Assembly (NCBI RefSeq): GCF_016808095.1
Contig: NC_068975.1
Coordinates: 7,752,001 to 7,816,000, forward strand
Reading direction: 5' to 3'
Length of the DNA: 64,000 nt
Source: Vigna angularis
Lineage: Eukaryota; Streptophyta; Magnoliopsida; Fabales; Fabaceae
The translations under genes and the position numbers were made by a program. Position 1 is the stretch's first letter, and every line of letters begins with the position of its first letter. Positions 31,017-42,945 of the stretch are shown piece by piece. The notes beneath the pieces are model-generated. The model was not told the DNA's origin and ran no database searches. It worked only from the letters and a program-made list of their open reading frames with translations.

Positions 31017-33067
31017 TTAAAACTCGAAATTTTTGGACAATAGGGCTAGTTGCAGTAAAATTATTAAAATCGGAAATTTAATCTTCCTCTGGTATTCTTA
31101 GCTTTGACCTTTGTTGATTGTTTTGTTCATTACTCTCTCTACCAAACTACAATTGAGTTTATTATTGCTTTGCTGGAAACTAGACTCACACATCTTTCTT
31201 TGGACACCAAACTCGAAATTTTTGGATAGCAGGGCTAGCTGCAGTAAAATTAATAAAATTGACAATTTAATCACGCTCTGGTATGCTCAGCTTTGACCTT
31301 TGATGACTATTTTGCTCATTACTCTCTCTACCAAACTCCAATTGAGTTGATTCTTGCCTTTTTGTAAACTAGACTCAAATATCTTTCTTTGGACATAAAA
31401 CGCGAAATTTTTGGACTACAGGACTAGCTGCAGTAAAATTATTAAGAATCGGAAAATTCAATCACGCTCTGGTATGCTCAGATTTGACCTTCGATGACTG
31501 CTTTGCTCATTACTCTTTATACCGAACTTCAATTGAGTTGATTCTTGCTTTGTTGGAAACTAGACTCAAATATATTTCTTTGAACACAAAACTCGAAATT
31601 GTTGGACTACAGTACTAGCTGCAGTAAAATTACTAAGAATCAGAAAATTCAATCACGCTCTGGTATGATCAGCTTTGACCCTTGATGACTATTTTGCTCA
31701 ATACTCTCTCTATCGAACTTTAATTGAGTTGATTCTTGCTTTGTTGGAAACTAGACTCAAATAGCTTTCTTTGGACACAAAACTCGAAAATTTTGGACTA
31801 TAGGACTAGCTGCAGTAAAATTATTAAGAATCAAAAAATTCAATCACGCTTTGGTATGCTCAGCTTTGACCTTTGATGACTGTTTTGTTCATTACTCTCT
31901 CTACCAAACTCCAATTGAGTTGATTCTTGCTTTGTTGGAAACTAGACTCAAATAGCTTTCTTTGGACACAAAAACGGGAAATTTTGGACTACAGGACTAG
32001 CTGCAGTAAAATTATTAAGAATCGGAAAATTCAATCACGCTCTGGTATGCTCAGCTTTGACCTTTGATGACTGTTTTGCTCATTACTCTCTCTACCAAAC
32101 TCCAATTGAGTTGATTCTTTGCTTTGTTGGAAACTAGACTCAATTATCTTTAATTTGAAGACTCATACGACTATTTTGGACTTCAGGAAGGGTCTCAAAT
32201 AAATCTAGGAAAAATTGCAAAAGTTCATTTTTAGCTTCTGCGTGTTATACCCAAAACTCATGTTATACCCAAAACTCATAAAACTTACAACCAAAAAGAA
32301 AAACACATACTTCAACATGTTAAATTTAATCCCAACACACAAGGAAGAAAGCATGCAACAACATTATATGGTTACCTTCTACCCATCATACACTATGTTA
32401 TATCCCAAGTTAAACCGCTTACCTTTAGCCTTGAACACTTTAACTTGATCTCTTCCACAACCTTGGTAGAACTCTAGTTTCTTGGAATTCCTCTCTTCTT
32501 GCACAGGACAAGACAACCTCCACACTTAGCACACTTAGAATTTTCGAAATACTCTCATTAAGAGCCTTACTCTTCTGTCCAAAACACCCATTTAGCTTTG
32601 GAATTAAAGGAAATGATTCCTAGACACAAAAGGACCCATGGATTTGTTATTTAGTAATGATAATTCAATAAAACAATACCCCATACTCCTTTCCAGCCCC
32701 AAAACGTGGAGGGAATGTCTGAAAGGGTCCCCAAAATATTCCCACAAAAGGAACTGCAGCCAACCAGCTCACATTGCCTACATTCCAAAAAAAATCATTG
32801 CTCACGCAAGTCCCCCAGCAGCACAATTGTTGCAACTCTGACAGTTCGGTTGACCCTCTTACCGAAGTCGAAAATACGTGTATGAGTACTCAAATCGAAG
32901 ATCTTTGAGTCTACTATCCAATAAAAAAAGAATCAACTAAATTGATATTTTCCACAAAAATTTATAATTAAAATAGTAAACTATGTCAAGTTTGACAGCA
33001 CTTTATTTTACATTATAACTTAAACTTTTTACAACTAGGTAAGCTCTTGAGGTTCTAGGGTCTTACA
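31017..33067 (-). repeat. inverted LTR-like segment sharing the 191-bp array
   Basis: On the minus strand it starts TGTAAGACCC (33067) and then differs from the LTR at 27325. 32165-32430 is the reverse complement of 27985-28250 (including the repeated GGGTATAACATGAGTTTTG block), and 31017-32165 holds about six inverted 191-bp units. It is probably a truncated LTR of a related subfamily. ORFs in it are shadows. Confidence 0.65.
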
Positions 33068-34106
33068 TAGGAAGTCCCTGGCTCCCGCCTGGACGCCCTT
33101 TTTGGGGCACTTAGCACCACTTCCTCGAGTCGCACCACGCCTGCTTGCCTTTTGAGCTGACCCTGAGCGTCATATGATTCGGCACGCCGCCTAGGCGCCC
33201 TAAGTGGGGCGTTGAGCGCCAGTTTCATGGGCTTGGACCCGTTTTCTATTATTTATATGTTCTATTTAAGGACTTGGACGTCCTAGGGATTGTATCTTTT
33301 GACAGAAGAGGCGCAGAAACACATCATTTGACCTCTCGGAGGCGAATTTGGATGCAGAAGCTCTTATCTTCAACTTCTAGGGTTTTATCTTTCATTCTTT
33401 TCCATTATTCATCTAGTTTCACCATGCCAATGGTGAACTGAATTCTATTTGTTGTTTGGGAATGATGTAAACCTTTATAAACTCTCATATATTGAATTGA
33501 TTCTTAATTATATATGCTTCTTTCATTAATTGTTAGGGTAATTCTTCTTCACTCAATGCTTGCTTTGTTTAACTCATTCATTAGCATGATGTATGATTTG
33601 CATGAGTACCGGAAGGTATCTTACAATTCAGGTTCCCATAAGCAGTATTGCTCAAGAATAGGGGTATGAGTTCTGGTTGTCTTAAGCTACTGATCGTAAC
33701 GGAGAATTAATTGTTAGGGATGCAAGGAATTGTGACCTAGTAATTAAGGATAGGCGTTCTTCGCTTAGGAATCGGGTTTTAAGTATTTTAGATAGTGACA
33801 TTGACATTAATGAAGAAGTAGAATTCGTATATACATGAGAGAAAACTAGGTGAAATCTAACTCCAACAACATATTCATCCCATAATATCAAATTCATTCG
33901 TTCATTTCTACACTTTTGTCCAATTCATCAAGTTGCATGCATATTTACTTTGTTGTATTTGCATTTTAAACCAAATTTTTTTTTCAAGTCTTATTTAATC
34001 AAGAAATCACATTTCTGTTTAGGTCGTGAGTCTCTTGGGAAACGATACTTGGTCTTACCATGTTTATTACTTGATACGATTCGGTACACTTGCCGGAGTC
34101 TTAACA
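33068..34106 (+). repeat. Athila-type LTR, 3' part (plus)
   Basis: Begins inside the GC island (33080-33220), has TTCTATTTAAGGAC (33261-33274) and ends CCGGAGTCTTAACA at 34106. Its U3 start is missing, cut by the inverted segment on the left. Confidence 0.7.
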
Positions 34107-34984
34107 CTTATGCAATGAACAAAGCCATACAACAGTGTTTAACCACACCTAAAAAATGTCAAAAACAAAATACTAAGAACAAACCACTTCACACCATCAA
34201 AAATTGACATTTCAATTAATATACTTGATTTACCTATAACATGTAATCCAACAACATAAATGTTGGTTGTACCTTTTCCTTTCTTGAATGTTATGGAAGC
34301 AATGCATAAACTATCTATCGAATACTGATAAGCTAAATTACCCCTACTGTACTTACCCATAAACCCTAAGTCATCAATAATGTTAAAAAGAATGAGAAAT
34401 ATTGTTTTGCTACAATTAGGCAATAAAACTCTTAAGATATCCCTAACAAAATATGCAAGCTACAAAAATGTGATAAAGAAAAGTTTTCTTGTTCTTGCAA
34501 CAAAAATTCATATATCACATTAACATCAACATTTCCAACACCAAAGTAATTCCTACATTCACTAAGTACCTCAACCCCATTTAAATCAATTTTTTCTCCA
34601 ACTAAACTCAATTCCTTAAATTCTACAATTTTCTCTCCGAAACAAAACTCACCCCTCGAGTCAACCCATCTAACACATAACTCATTCAAGAGACTCCTAC
34701 TAATCTTAACATTCTCATGCAACTCTAAAAACCATCCAAATGGTGTCCTCTGAATAAAGCTCCTCTGCTTCGGAGTCAATCTTCGATTCAAAGCATCAAC
34801 TAACTTTATTTTGAAAGAATGTCGTAAACTTATCACATCATAACAAATGCAAAAAGGAAATAATAGAAAAGAAAACGAGAAAGAGAAAAATGAAAAGAGG
34901 AAAGGAAAAAGGGGAAAGGAAAAAGACAAAAGGGGACAGTGGAAATACCTTGCTCCCATCACCAAAGTCAGCGAAGTTTTCCAT
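34107..34984 (-). pseudogene. transposon-associated gene fragment (DUF1985/Ulp1-MULE-like)
   Basis: The minus frame from about 34820 reads LTPKQRSFIQRTPFGWFLEL, then LLNELCVRWVDSRGEFCFG. The pattern TPFG, then L, then F-G-EKIVEF resembles the DUF1985 domain found beside Ulp1-like proteases in plant Mutator-like elements (from memory). A frameshift near 34480 moves the reading to a second frame (34139-34423) that continues with GFMGKYSRGNLAYQYS and TNIYVVG. A possible first exon (ATG at 34982-34984, donor GT after 34949) is followed by a pyrimidine-rich intron. No protease catalytic residues are seen. Confidence 0.45.
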
Positions 34985-36001
34985 TTTGCAACCCACAACA
35001 CAAAATAACAGAAAATGGGATAGATGTCTCGCCGGTGAAGGTTGAATCGAAAAAACAAATCACCCCAACGAAGGAGGACTACGACTTGACGCCGATGATT
35101 GTGAAAGAAACAAAAAAAAGGGACGTCAGGAGAGGTTGATTCGTCGGAGAAGTCACCTTACATAGAGAGAAAGGAGAGATAATATAGAGATGAAGAAGTA
35201 GAGATGGAGAAGGTTTGAAACGAAAATTAAAAAGGGGAAAGGAAGAGCGAGTTTTGAAACGAAAATGAAAAATAGAATCAGAGAAATGAAGTCGACATCA
35301 CTTTTTACCACTTGAAAAAGTAATTAAAACGTCAATATCTTTTTGACACGTTGCGTTAACCTATCACCGTCCATAGTTTATATTTGCGATTGAATTAAGA
35401 ACTAAAAACTACTTCAGATATTTATTTAAGTTTTGACCGTGACTGAAAATGAGTCATTGAATATTTTTACTTTTCAACTGGATTAACAACCAAAATTACC
35501 AACTGGACTAACAACCACGTATTTGTAGACAAAATATTTAATGCAATTTTTGTGCTTAATGAAGTAGGGCAAATGTCCATTTCGATATGTTACAAATTTC
35601 ATTTTTTCCTTTGTATTTTATTTGTAATAAATAACAAATACATAATTGTTAAAGTGGACTTGTCTGTAATAAATTTTCTATATGTGTATCTATAGATATT
35701 TATCCTTTGTTTATCAACTAGTCTCTAATGTGAATCTCAATTTTTTAGTTATTTTTCTTATTTAATGTTTTCTGTTATTCACATATTGACTTAAGGTTAG
35801 AATGTGATTTACAGATATAACATCATCCAATATTATACTTAACTTTTATAATAATCAATATCTCCATTCAAACTTAAAGAAACAAAAAGACATCTTCTCC
35901 TAAAGAGAGTTGCATCCAAAAACAAACAATTATAAGTAAAACATACATAAAATTAATTATTCATCAACCACTAATAAAAACAAAGACTAATGGTTGAACA
36001 A
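34985..36001. other. AT-rich non-coding stretch
   Basis: No gene, repeat array or transposon end recognised. It separates the fragment above from the 3' end of the BAHD gene. Confidence 0.5.
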
Positions 36002-36007
36002 TTTATT
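36002..36007 (-). terminator. candidate polyadenylation signal of the BAHD gene
   Basis: AATAAA on the minus strand, about 65 nt after the stop codon. Plant signals are loose, so this is only the best match. Confidence 0.35.
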
Positions 36008-36072
36008 AAACATTAGAAATTACATATAACATGTAAAGCTTGCATTCAACAAGTTCAATACGAATACATAGT

Positions 36073-37714
36073 TTATATTTCTTTATAGAAATAGTTCTTG
36101 AAAAGCTGCATATGTTCCACTTGAAAGTGTAGAACCAGAATAACAGAGCCATCACCATCTGGACTTTGGGTAATCACTGCCCTCTCTTGTCTAACCACAC
36201 CTGCCAGACCTACATACACAGGCTTTCCCCAACCAAAATCTGCTTCATGCATTGGCATACTCAGCCAACTTGTAATACGTAAGTTAGGATTCCCAAAAAA
36301 CAATACATCCTTGCCTTCATTTGCTCCATAGTACAAAGTTCTCGCTTTATTCACATGGTCCTGACTTCTAATCACATCTATCTGTAAAAAAAAAATATTA
36401 TTTATACAATTTCGTTTCATATGTTACTGAATCCTTTTTAATTTAATTAATTTATTTATTTTCATGGCATTTTATTTTCAATTTTTTCACCTCAAAGTAA
36501 GAAGAAAATTCTGTCAAACTATAAAAGAAGTGTGATGATGTTGTCACACTATCTTCATTTGAAGTAGTTTTAGGTCCCTACGACTTCATATTTGATCAAA
36601 AATTGTCCATTTATTAGGCATGTTTAATTTGGTGCAAAAGCCAAGAAAGAGATATAAAACTGATCCTACATACCTGTGCGCATATAAACTCATGTGTAAT
36701 CATTTCAACAGATTCCCTTATTTTCTGAGCAACATGAGCCAAAGGACTTGATAAGATTTCTCCAACGCGTGATGATGCTGATACTATGGACAAAGCATTA
36801 CCAATGTAATTCCTAGGGAGAGGTGGAATGAGTCTACTGCGAATATCACCACTGAACCGAAGCAGCGTTGGTTGATTCTCATCTAATCCACGAGCCTTAG
36901 ATGCACATTTCCACACATGTGCAGCAATAGCCTCAAATCTGCTATAAGGTCTTGACCCTTTCGTTGATTTATCAGCATTCGCCTTGTTCTTCAACTTCCC
37001 CACTTGTTCTGCTGTCAGCTTCAACGTAGTGGCATTTACCCTCTTGTTTCTCTCAACAGTGTTGTCACTTCTTCCTAATATGAGAGGCATAGGCTTGAAC
37101 TCTTGGTGATCAAAGCGTGAGGTTGATGGAGGATCAGTGAATTTTAGCACAGTTCGATCCAGAAAGGGCATTTCATGGGGCTCTAATGTGTCTCCACGAG
37201 CCAACTTTGCCCATGAATTGATGAAGTGAATGGCAGAAATACCATCAAACAAGAGATGAGATACAGCAACTCCAATGGAAAACGCTTCATCACCAAGGAA
37301 GCTTGTTACTTGCACTAGTAACAAGGGAAGTTCCTCAATGAAGGTGTTTGTGTAATTGACTGTTGGAACCAAGTCATTGGCGGATTCACCCAAAAAGTCA
37401 CCATAATAGTTCACTGTTTTTGTGGATTCTGCTTCAATCAACACCGCTCCTTTTGCATTACAATCCAATTCCCATCTGCCACCTTCTTCTAACCTTCTCA
37501 ATCTACCAGCAACTGGATAGTAATGCGACAAAATCTTGCTAAGAGAGTTTCTCATCTGTTCAACTAATGCGTCATGGTTGTGCTGTGCATGGAAAACGTA
37601 GATGGTCTGTGTATGGCACAGACGCGCCACTTGATCGATATCAGAGAGCCATTGAATACCTCCTGGAGTTGGTTGATTCGGAACTACTGTGTAAGACGCT
37701 TTGATGGTTACCAT
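36073..37714 (-). CDS. BAHD acyltransferase, spermidine hydroxycinnamoyl transferase-like
   Basis: Two exons: 37714-36674 (347 codons) and 36381-36073 (102 codons plus stop), joined in phase; the intron 36673-36382 has GT-AG ends (CAG|GTATGT, a T-rich tract, then CAG). The 449-aa product is the usual BAHD length. The catalytic HxxxD is HLLFD at 153-157, YIGNA lies near 296, and the structural DFGWG is at 395-399. BAHD enzymes move an acyl group from acyl-CoA to an alcohol or amine in the cytosol. The N-terminus (TVVPNQPTPGG, then LSDIDQVARLCHTQTIYV) is like enzymes annotated as spermidine hydroxycinnamoyl transferases. The exact substrate cannot be told from sequence. It is the only intact host gene in the window. 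Confidence 0.9.
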
Positions 37715-37767
37715 TTTTGTGAAATGTTTCTAGTAACACTCACAAATGGAAATGAACTTATAAAATC

Positions 37768-37783
37768 TTCTTATATTTAAAGT
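37768..37783 (-). promoter_or_regulatory. candidate TATA box of the BAHD gene
   Basis: Minus strand reads CTTTAAATATAAG about 55-65 bp upstream of the ATG, in AT-rich DNA. The transcription start is not known. Confidence 0.35.
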
Positions 37784-39682
37784 AGAATGTGGCATTGGAT
37801 GCCCTCTGTAGTTGGTTCATTTATATTTCACTTTTATTGCATTTAAATAATTAACAATAAATCCTTATAAATTATATCTTTACATTTACATAATTAAATA
37901 AATTAAAAAAATCTACATTTATTTCAAATATATTATTTACAATAAATAAACTGATTATTCATCATAAAATTATTACAAAAAAACTTATTTTTTCTATTTT
38001 TTTACGTCACTTCTTTTCATATTATTTCACCTACTAATTTTTTTTCAAATGATTACACCGACTAATTACCTTTTTCAAAAGTTACCCTAAAAAATTAATT
38101 TTACTATAAAAATATACATTCCTAAAATTTAATTCAAAACAAATCTCTTAAATCATCACATACTTTATTCTTATTTTACTGCACATTTATTAGTAATTTT
38201 ATTTTTTAAAAAAACAAAACTTTGACTCACTTATTTTATTATTAACTTTTATTTATATAGCCTATAAGTTTAAATTATTTAATGTCTAATTTTAACTATA
38301 ATCAAACACTTATTTATTGCTAATCTTCTAATCATCCACATCAAAATTATTATTAACTTCAATTATTTAACCAAATATAAATATATTTTTCAAATTTATT
38401 TTTTTAAAATACAAGATTTATAAAAGATTACAAAAAAAACAAAAAACTAATTCAAAACTGAATTGCCCGAAAATAAAATTTAGTCTAACATCCAAGTGAA
38501 AAAAAATCGACAAAATAAATCATATTCAATTTTTCAGAAACCAGTGACAACCAACGGCAAACAACAAATTCACCCAACCACCACAGCGATAGTTACGACA
38601 AAGAAATAAAGCAATGAATCGAACAAACATTGTATTACTTTTATATCAAATATTTCATACCAATTATAGTGACTAATGGCACAGAAAAAATTCTCCAAAT
38701 GGATATAAAAAAATTGTATTACTTTTATACTAGTTTTAAGTCTAATAAGTATAAAAAACAATTTTTTAATCAATTATAAATACAATCGATATAAAAAAAT
38801 TTATAATTTTTTATATTATTTTTTAGACCATAATTTTGAATCCTATCTATATATAAAAATTTCTCATAATCACGGTACTCTTACACACCACTTTTTATAT
38901 ATAATAAATCATTATAAAATATATATTTTACACTAATTCCAAAAACCGAATTTTTTGTGAACTAAAAATGAATTACCTGTATAAATATTGTTCACAATGT
39001 AATATATATCTATGTATATATAAAAGATGCTATACTATTTGAGAAAATAAAAATTCAAAATCATCCACATAAATATTTGACAACCTCAAAAGCAAAAATT
39101 ATAGAAACGTGGTAAGACTTGAGCCACACAATTGTTATCAATTGTATCTGCGGTACGATGTTGACAGTATACTGTACATGTGGACCAAATTCTGGGACGA
39201 CGAAAATTTATATTAAAATAAAATATTTTCTAAGAAATATACATATGCTAAATTAATGTGTGATGATTGTCGTTTGCATGCAGTAGGTGGCATTAAATTT
39301 AGTTAGTTGATTACCATTTATTGAGAGCTCTATTGCTTTGCAACACACAAAAAAGGAATCAACTTATAAGAATTCACTTTTATTACAGCTTACAATTTAC
39401 AGTTTCTTTCTTTTGATCACTATCCGCGTGGATCAACAACATTCACAATTATATTCAAAATAATTACATTTAAATAATTAACACTAAATTCTTATAAATT
39501 ATATCTTTCATTTAAATAACTAAATAAAATAAAAAATATCACCATTTATTTCAAATATATTATTTGCAATAAATTAAACTATTTATCTTATTCTTTATAA
39601 AATTATTACAATAAAACTATAATACTAAAAGTTAAATCTTCTATGATATTATACGAAACAAAAGAGAAAGACAAAGTCTTTC
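37784..39682. other. AT-rich intergenic DNA with an internal direct repeat
   Basis: No gene. A segment of about 135 bp at 37848-37985 (cttataaattatatct, then atttcaaatatattattt) is repeated in diverged form at 39474-39615. A second block, 39085-39245, is similar to 56318-56475 (caacctcaaaag, gaaacgtggt, then an atacatatg end). These look like old duplications of non-coding DNA. Confidence 0.45.
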
Positions 39683-40117
39683 TCTACCAGATAACCCTGG
39701 ACGGTCTCAAAAAAAATACATGGACGTTCAGCATGACTCGCGTACTCAGACGGGACGGGCATGACAAGTAGGTCTGTAAAAGTCATTAAGGTAAAACACT
39801 GATTAGAAGATTGAGCTTTGGATTGGACCGTGATTAGGGGTCTGCTAATCCGGGACCCACGATCAAAACTATAAATACAGGTCAAAGATAAGAGGTAGAC
39901 AGATTCATTAATTGCACATTTATTGCACATTTATTGCAGTACTAAAACAACCGATCGGACCTTTTACTGACTTAAGCATCAGAGCACTTTTGACAGGTAC
40001 CCTCCTAGGCATACAGGACAGACAGACAAGGACAAGCAGAAGGAAAGATCGTGAAGAGACCGGACGGATGTTGTCGAGAGCCCACGAATTTAGGTGACTC
40101 GACCCCATACAGGAACA
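39683..40117 (+). repeat. Tat element 5' LTR
   Basis: Starts TCTACCAGAT (the first few bases are lost compared with TGATGTACCAGAT in the 3' LTR) and ends ACAGGAACA. TATA box CTATAAATA at 39869-39877. Confidence 0.85.
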
Positions 40118-40119
40118 TT

Positions 40120-40138
40120 TTGGCGCCCACCGTGGGGC
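40120..40138 (+). other. primer binding site, tRNA-Lys type
   Basis: TGGCGCCCACCGTGGGGCC, complementary to the 3' end of plant tRNA-Lys (from memory), two bases after the 5' LTR. Confidence 0.65.
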
Positions 40139-40390
40139 CGAGAAACTAAACCCAATGGTGACCACAAGAAACATGAGCAACAAGGACCCGATTGAGATGA
40201 TAAGGATGTTACAAGAGCAGATGAAGGAGTTGCAGCAGCGACATGAAGCGGAGATGGTGGCCGTGCAGGCCGAATGCTCAGCCTGCATAGCATAGGAGAG
40301 AAGATCCGAAGCGGGAGATAAAATCGAAGAAGAGCAGGGCAAGGCTACCCAGGCAGGTGCTTCGGAGCACAACAGCATGCCTGATCCTAC

Positions 40391-41444
40391 ATGGAGAGTG
40401 CAGCCCTAAGCAAACAACTGGTGGTGAAGGTCGAGGATGCCTCTGACCACCTACCATTCGTCCAAGCTATCATGGACGTCCACATATCTGAGCACTTCGT
40501 CCCACCGCAGCTCAGCATTTACGATGGGACAACCGACCCTGATGATCATGTGAAGGCGTTCACTACCCGGATGGCATTTCGGACGGGGGACCGGGCAATC
40601 TTGTGTCGGGCGTTTTCTTTGTCCCTCGAAGGAGAAGCCCTGGAATGGTTCAACTCTCTGCCCCCAATTCTATAGAAAGTTTTGAGGGCCTCAAGGCCAT
40701 GTTCGGACGACAGTTTGCCACCTGTCGTTCCCAGGATTTAACCATCTTTGAATTTTCCGCCCTCAGGCAGGGCAAGGACGAAACACTGAAAGCATTCATG
40801 AACCACTACCAAAAGATGGTTCGGCGGGTAAAGGGTCTCAACTCTGAGTTAGCTCTTTAGTATGTCTTACTCGAGCTCAAACTAGGATCGTTCAAGGAAA
40901 GTGTTTGTCGACGGGCGCTAAATACCTTGGAGGAGTTTCGTGAGCGGGCAGCAGACGAAATAAGGGTGGAGGAAATGAAGCAATCCTACCGGAAGGAGGC
41001 CCAGGAAGCAAAGGAGAAATCGAAGGGTAGGAGCCAGGGAGGACAGTCGGGATAGACCAGGGGGTCAGACCGAAGGAGCCTCCCAAGGGTCCATGTTTCC
41101 AACAATACACCCCGTTGAACGCCCCCCGGGCAAACATATTACAAGAAGCTTTGAGCACTGAACTCATACAGGTGCCAAAAAGGCGTCCGACATCGCCCAG
41201 CGCCAACGGGAACAAGCACTGTATATGGCATCAAAACTTGGGTCACACCACAGAGGAGTGTGTGACCCTCAAGGACCGGATCGAGGAACTGATCCGGTCT
41301 GGACAATTGAAGAAGTATGTTAAGACCGAACATATCGAACGCTACATTGGCTCCTCAGCACGACCACGTAGTCCTCGCAGGAGTCTGCCGAGGCACGATG
41401 GTAGGGAACAGTCACGGAACTACGGTAGCAATCGTTCCCGGTAA
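40391..41444 (+). pseudogene. Tat gag
   Basis: The gag core has YDGTTDPDDHVKAF, then EWFNSLPP, a frameshift at about 40670, SFEGLKAMFGRQFA and a stop at 40858. Further frames give LEEFRERAADEIRVEEM, then from 41115 a C-terminal part with CIWHQNLGHTTEEC, a zinc-knuckle-like motif. At least one frameshift and two stops; non-functional. Bases 40139-40390 are leader; a 5' part of gag may start near 40154. Confidence 0.8.
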
Positions 41445-41579
41445 GAGAGACGACGGAGCAGGAGTAGAAGTAGAAGCAATGACCGATCGCTACATGACCG
41501 CATTAACACCATCTGAGGAGGGTTTGCTAGGGAGGATCGTCCTCATCGGCGCGGAAATGACATATTAGGGCCCTTCGCT

Positions 41580-42190
41580 CGATTAATGCAGTGTAGATAG
41601 CCAAGAGATCCATGCCTTCAATCACATTTACGGATGACGATTTTCATGCTCCAGACCTGGAGCAGGACGACCCCATGGTGATTACGAAAGAGATCGCTTA
41701 GTATGGGGTAAGCAAGGTGTTGATCGATCAGGGAAGCTCCGCCAACATTCTATATTGGAAGACCTTTCAACGTATGGACCTGTCAGAAGACCTTATTGTG
41801 CCATTCAATGAGCAGATAGTGGGGTTTGCAGGAGAGCGGGTGGACACTCGAGGCTATGTTGACCTCCGTACTCGTTTAGGAACCGGACGGGAAGGTGACT
41901 AGAGAAAGGTTCGATATCTGCAGGTAGATGTCAACACGTCTTACAACGTCCTTCTAGGTCGACCATGCTTAAACGCATTTGGGGCAATAGTGTCCACCCC
42001 ACATTTAACGTTGAAGTATCCATCGGAAAGAGGAACCATCTATACCGTTAGAGTCGACAAAAAAAAAGCCCGAGAATGTTATGCGGCGGGGTTAAAGGTC
42101 CACCCCAGGGTAATGCGGCGGCGGTCGGTCAGCTCAAAGGTGGCAATGGCCGACCTCGATCCTAAACGAATACGGATGATCGGATAGAGC
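41580..42190 (+). pseudogene. Tat aspartic protease region
   Basis: ITFTDDDF, then VLIDQGSSANILYWKTF: the active-site triad position reads DQGS, a variant common in this lineage, and not DTG. A stop precedes it (41699-41701) and another interrupts it (41900-41902). YNVLLGRPCLNAFGAIVS follows, the conserved ILGRP-like end of the domain. Confidence 0.75.
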
Positions 42191-42210
42191 CGATTGGAGA
42201 ACTGCACGAG

Positions 42211-42939
42211 GTGAAGATAGGGTGTGGTGAAGGACAGACTACCCGCATCGCGGAAGGATTGGAGTTGAAGGTGGAACGGGAATTACGGGCGATACTTTGG
42301 CGTAATCGCGACTTGTTTGCTGGGGCAGCGTCTGACATGCTAGGCATCCACCCCTCAGTAATGTCACACAAGCTGGCTCTAGTCAAAGAGGACAAGTCGG
42401 TTGCTCAGAAGAAGAGGAGGTTAGGCGCGGAGAAAAGCGCGGCCGTTAATGAAGATGTGCGCAAATTGAGGGAGGCTAACTTCATACGAGAGGTGATTTA
42501 CACCACCTGGCTGGCAAATGTCGTCATGGTCAAGAAAAGTAGTGGAAAATTACGGATGTGCACAAATTACACCGATTTGAACAAGGCATGCCTTAAGAAT
42601 TCTCATCCGCTTCCAAGTATTGATGGTCTGGCCGACGGAGCGTCCAGCCATCATATTCTCAGCTTCCTGGACGCCTACTCCGGCTACAACCAAATTTCGA
42701 TGTACGCCCCGAATCAGGAGAAGACGACCTTCATAACTGAGAAGGCTAATTACTACTATGACGTCATGTCGTTCGACCTTAAAATTGTAGGTGCCACTTA
42801 CCAGCGCCTGATGGATAAGATCTTTGCGGGACAGTTTGGCCTCTACATGAACGTTTATGTTGACAACATGGTGGTACGATCGAGGTGCGGCGGCGACCAT
42901 ATCCAGGATTTGGAGGAGGTCTTCGGACAATTGAGGTGA
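42211..42939 (+). pseudogene. Tat reverse transcriptase, mutated active site
   Basis: 242-codon frame with the RT blocks KLRMCTNYTDLNKAC, LSFLDAYSGYNQI, then MSFDLKIVGATYQRLMDK (MPFGLKNAGATYQ in active relatives). The catalytic YVDD box reads YVDN (about 42855-42867), which removes one of the metal-binding aspartates. It ends in TGA at 42937, in the same pol that continues at 42946. Confidence 0.85.
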
Positions 42940-42945
42940 TACTCC

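Noticed and set aside
27320..33072. One complete element with LTRs at 27325 and 33067
   Set aside because: The two ends face each other in inverted orientation, differ after the first ten bases and lack a target duplication (ATCAA versus TAGGA).
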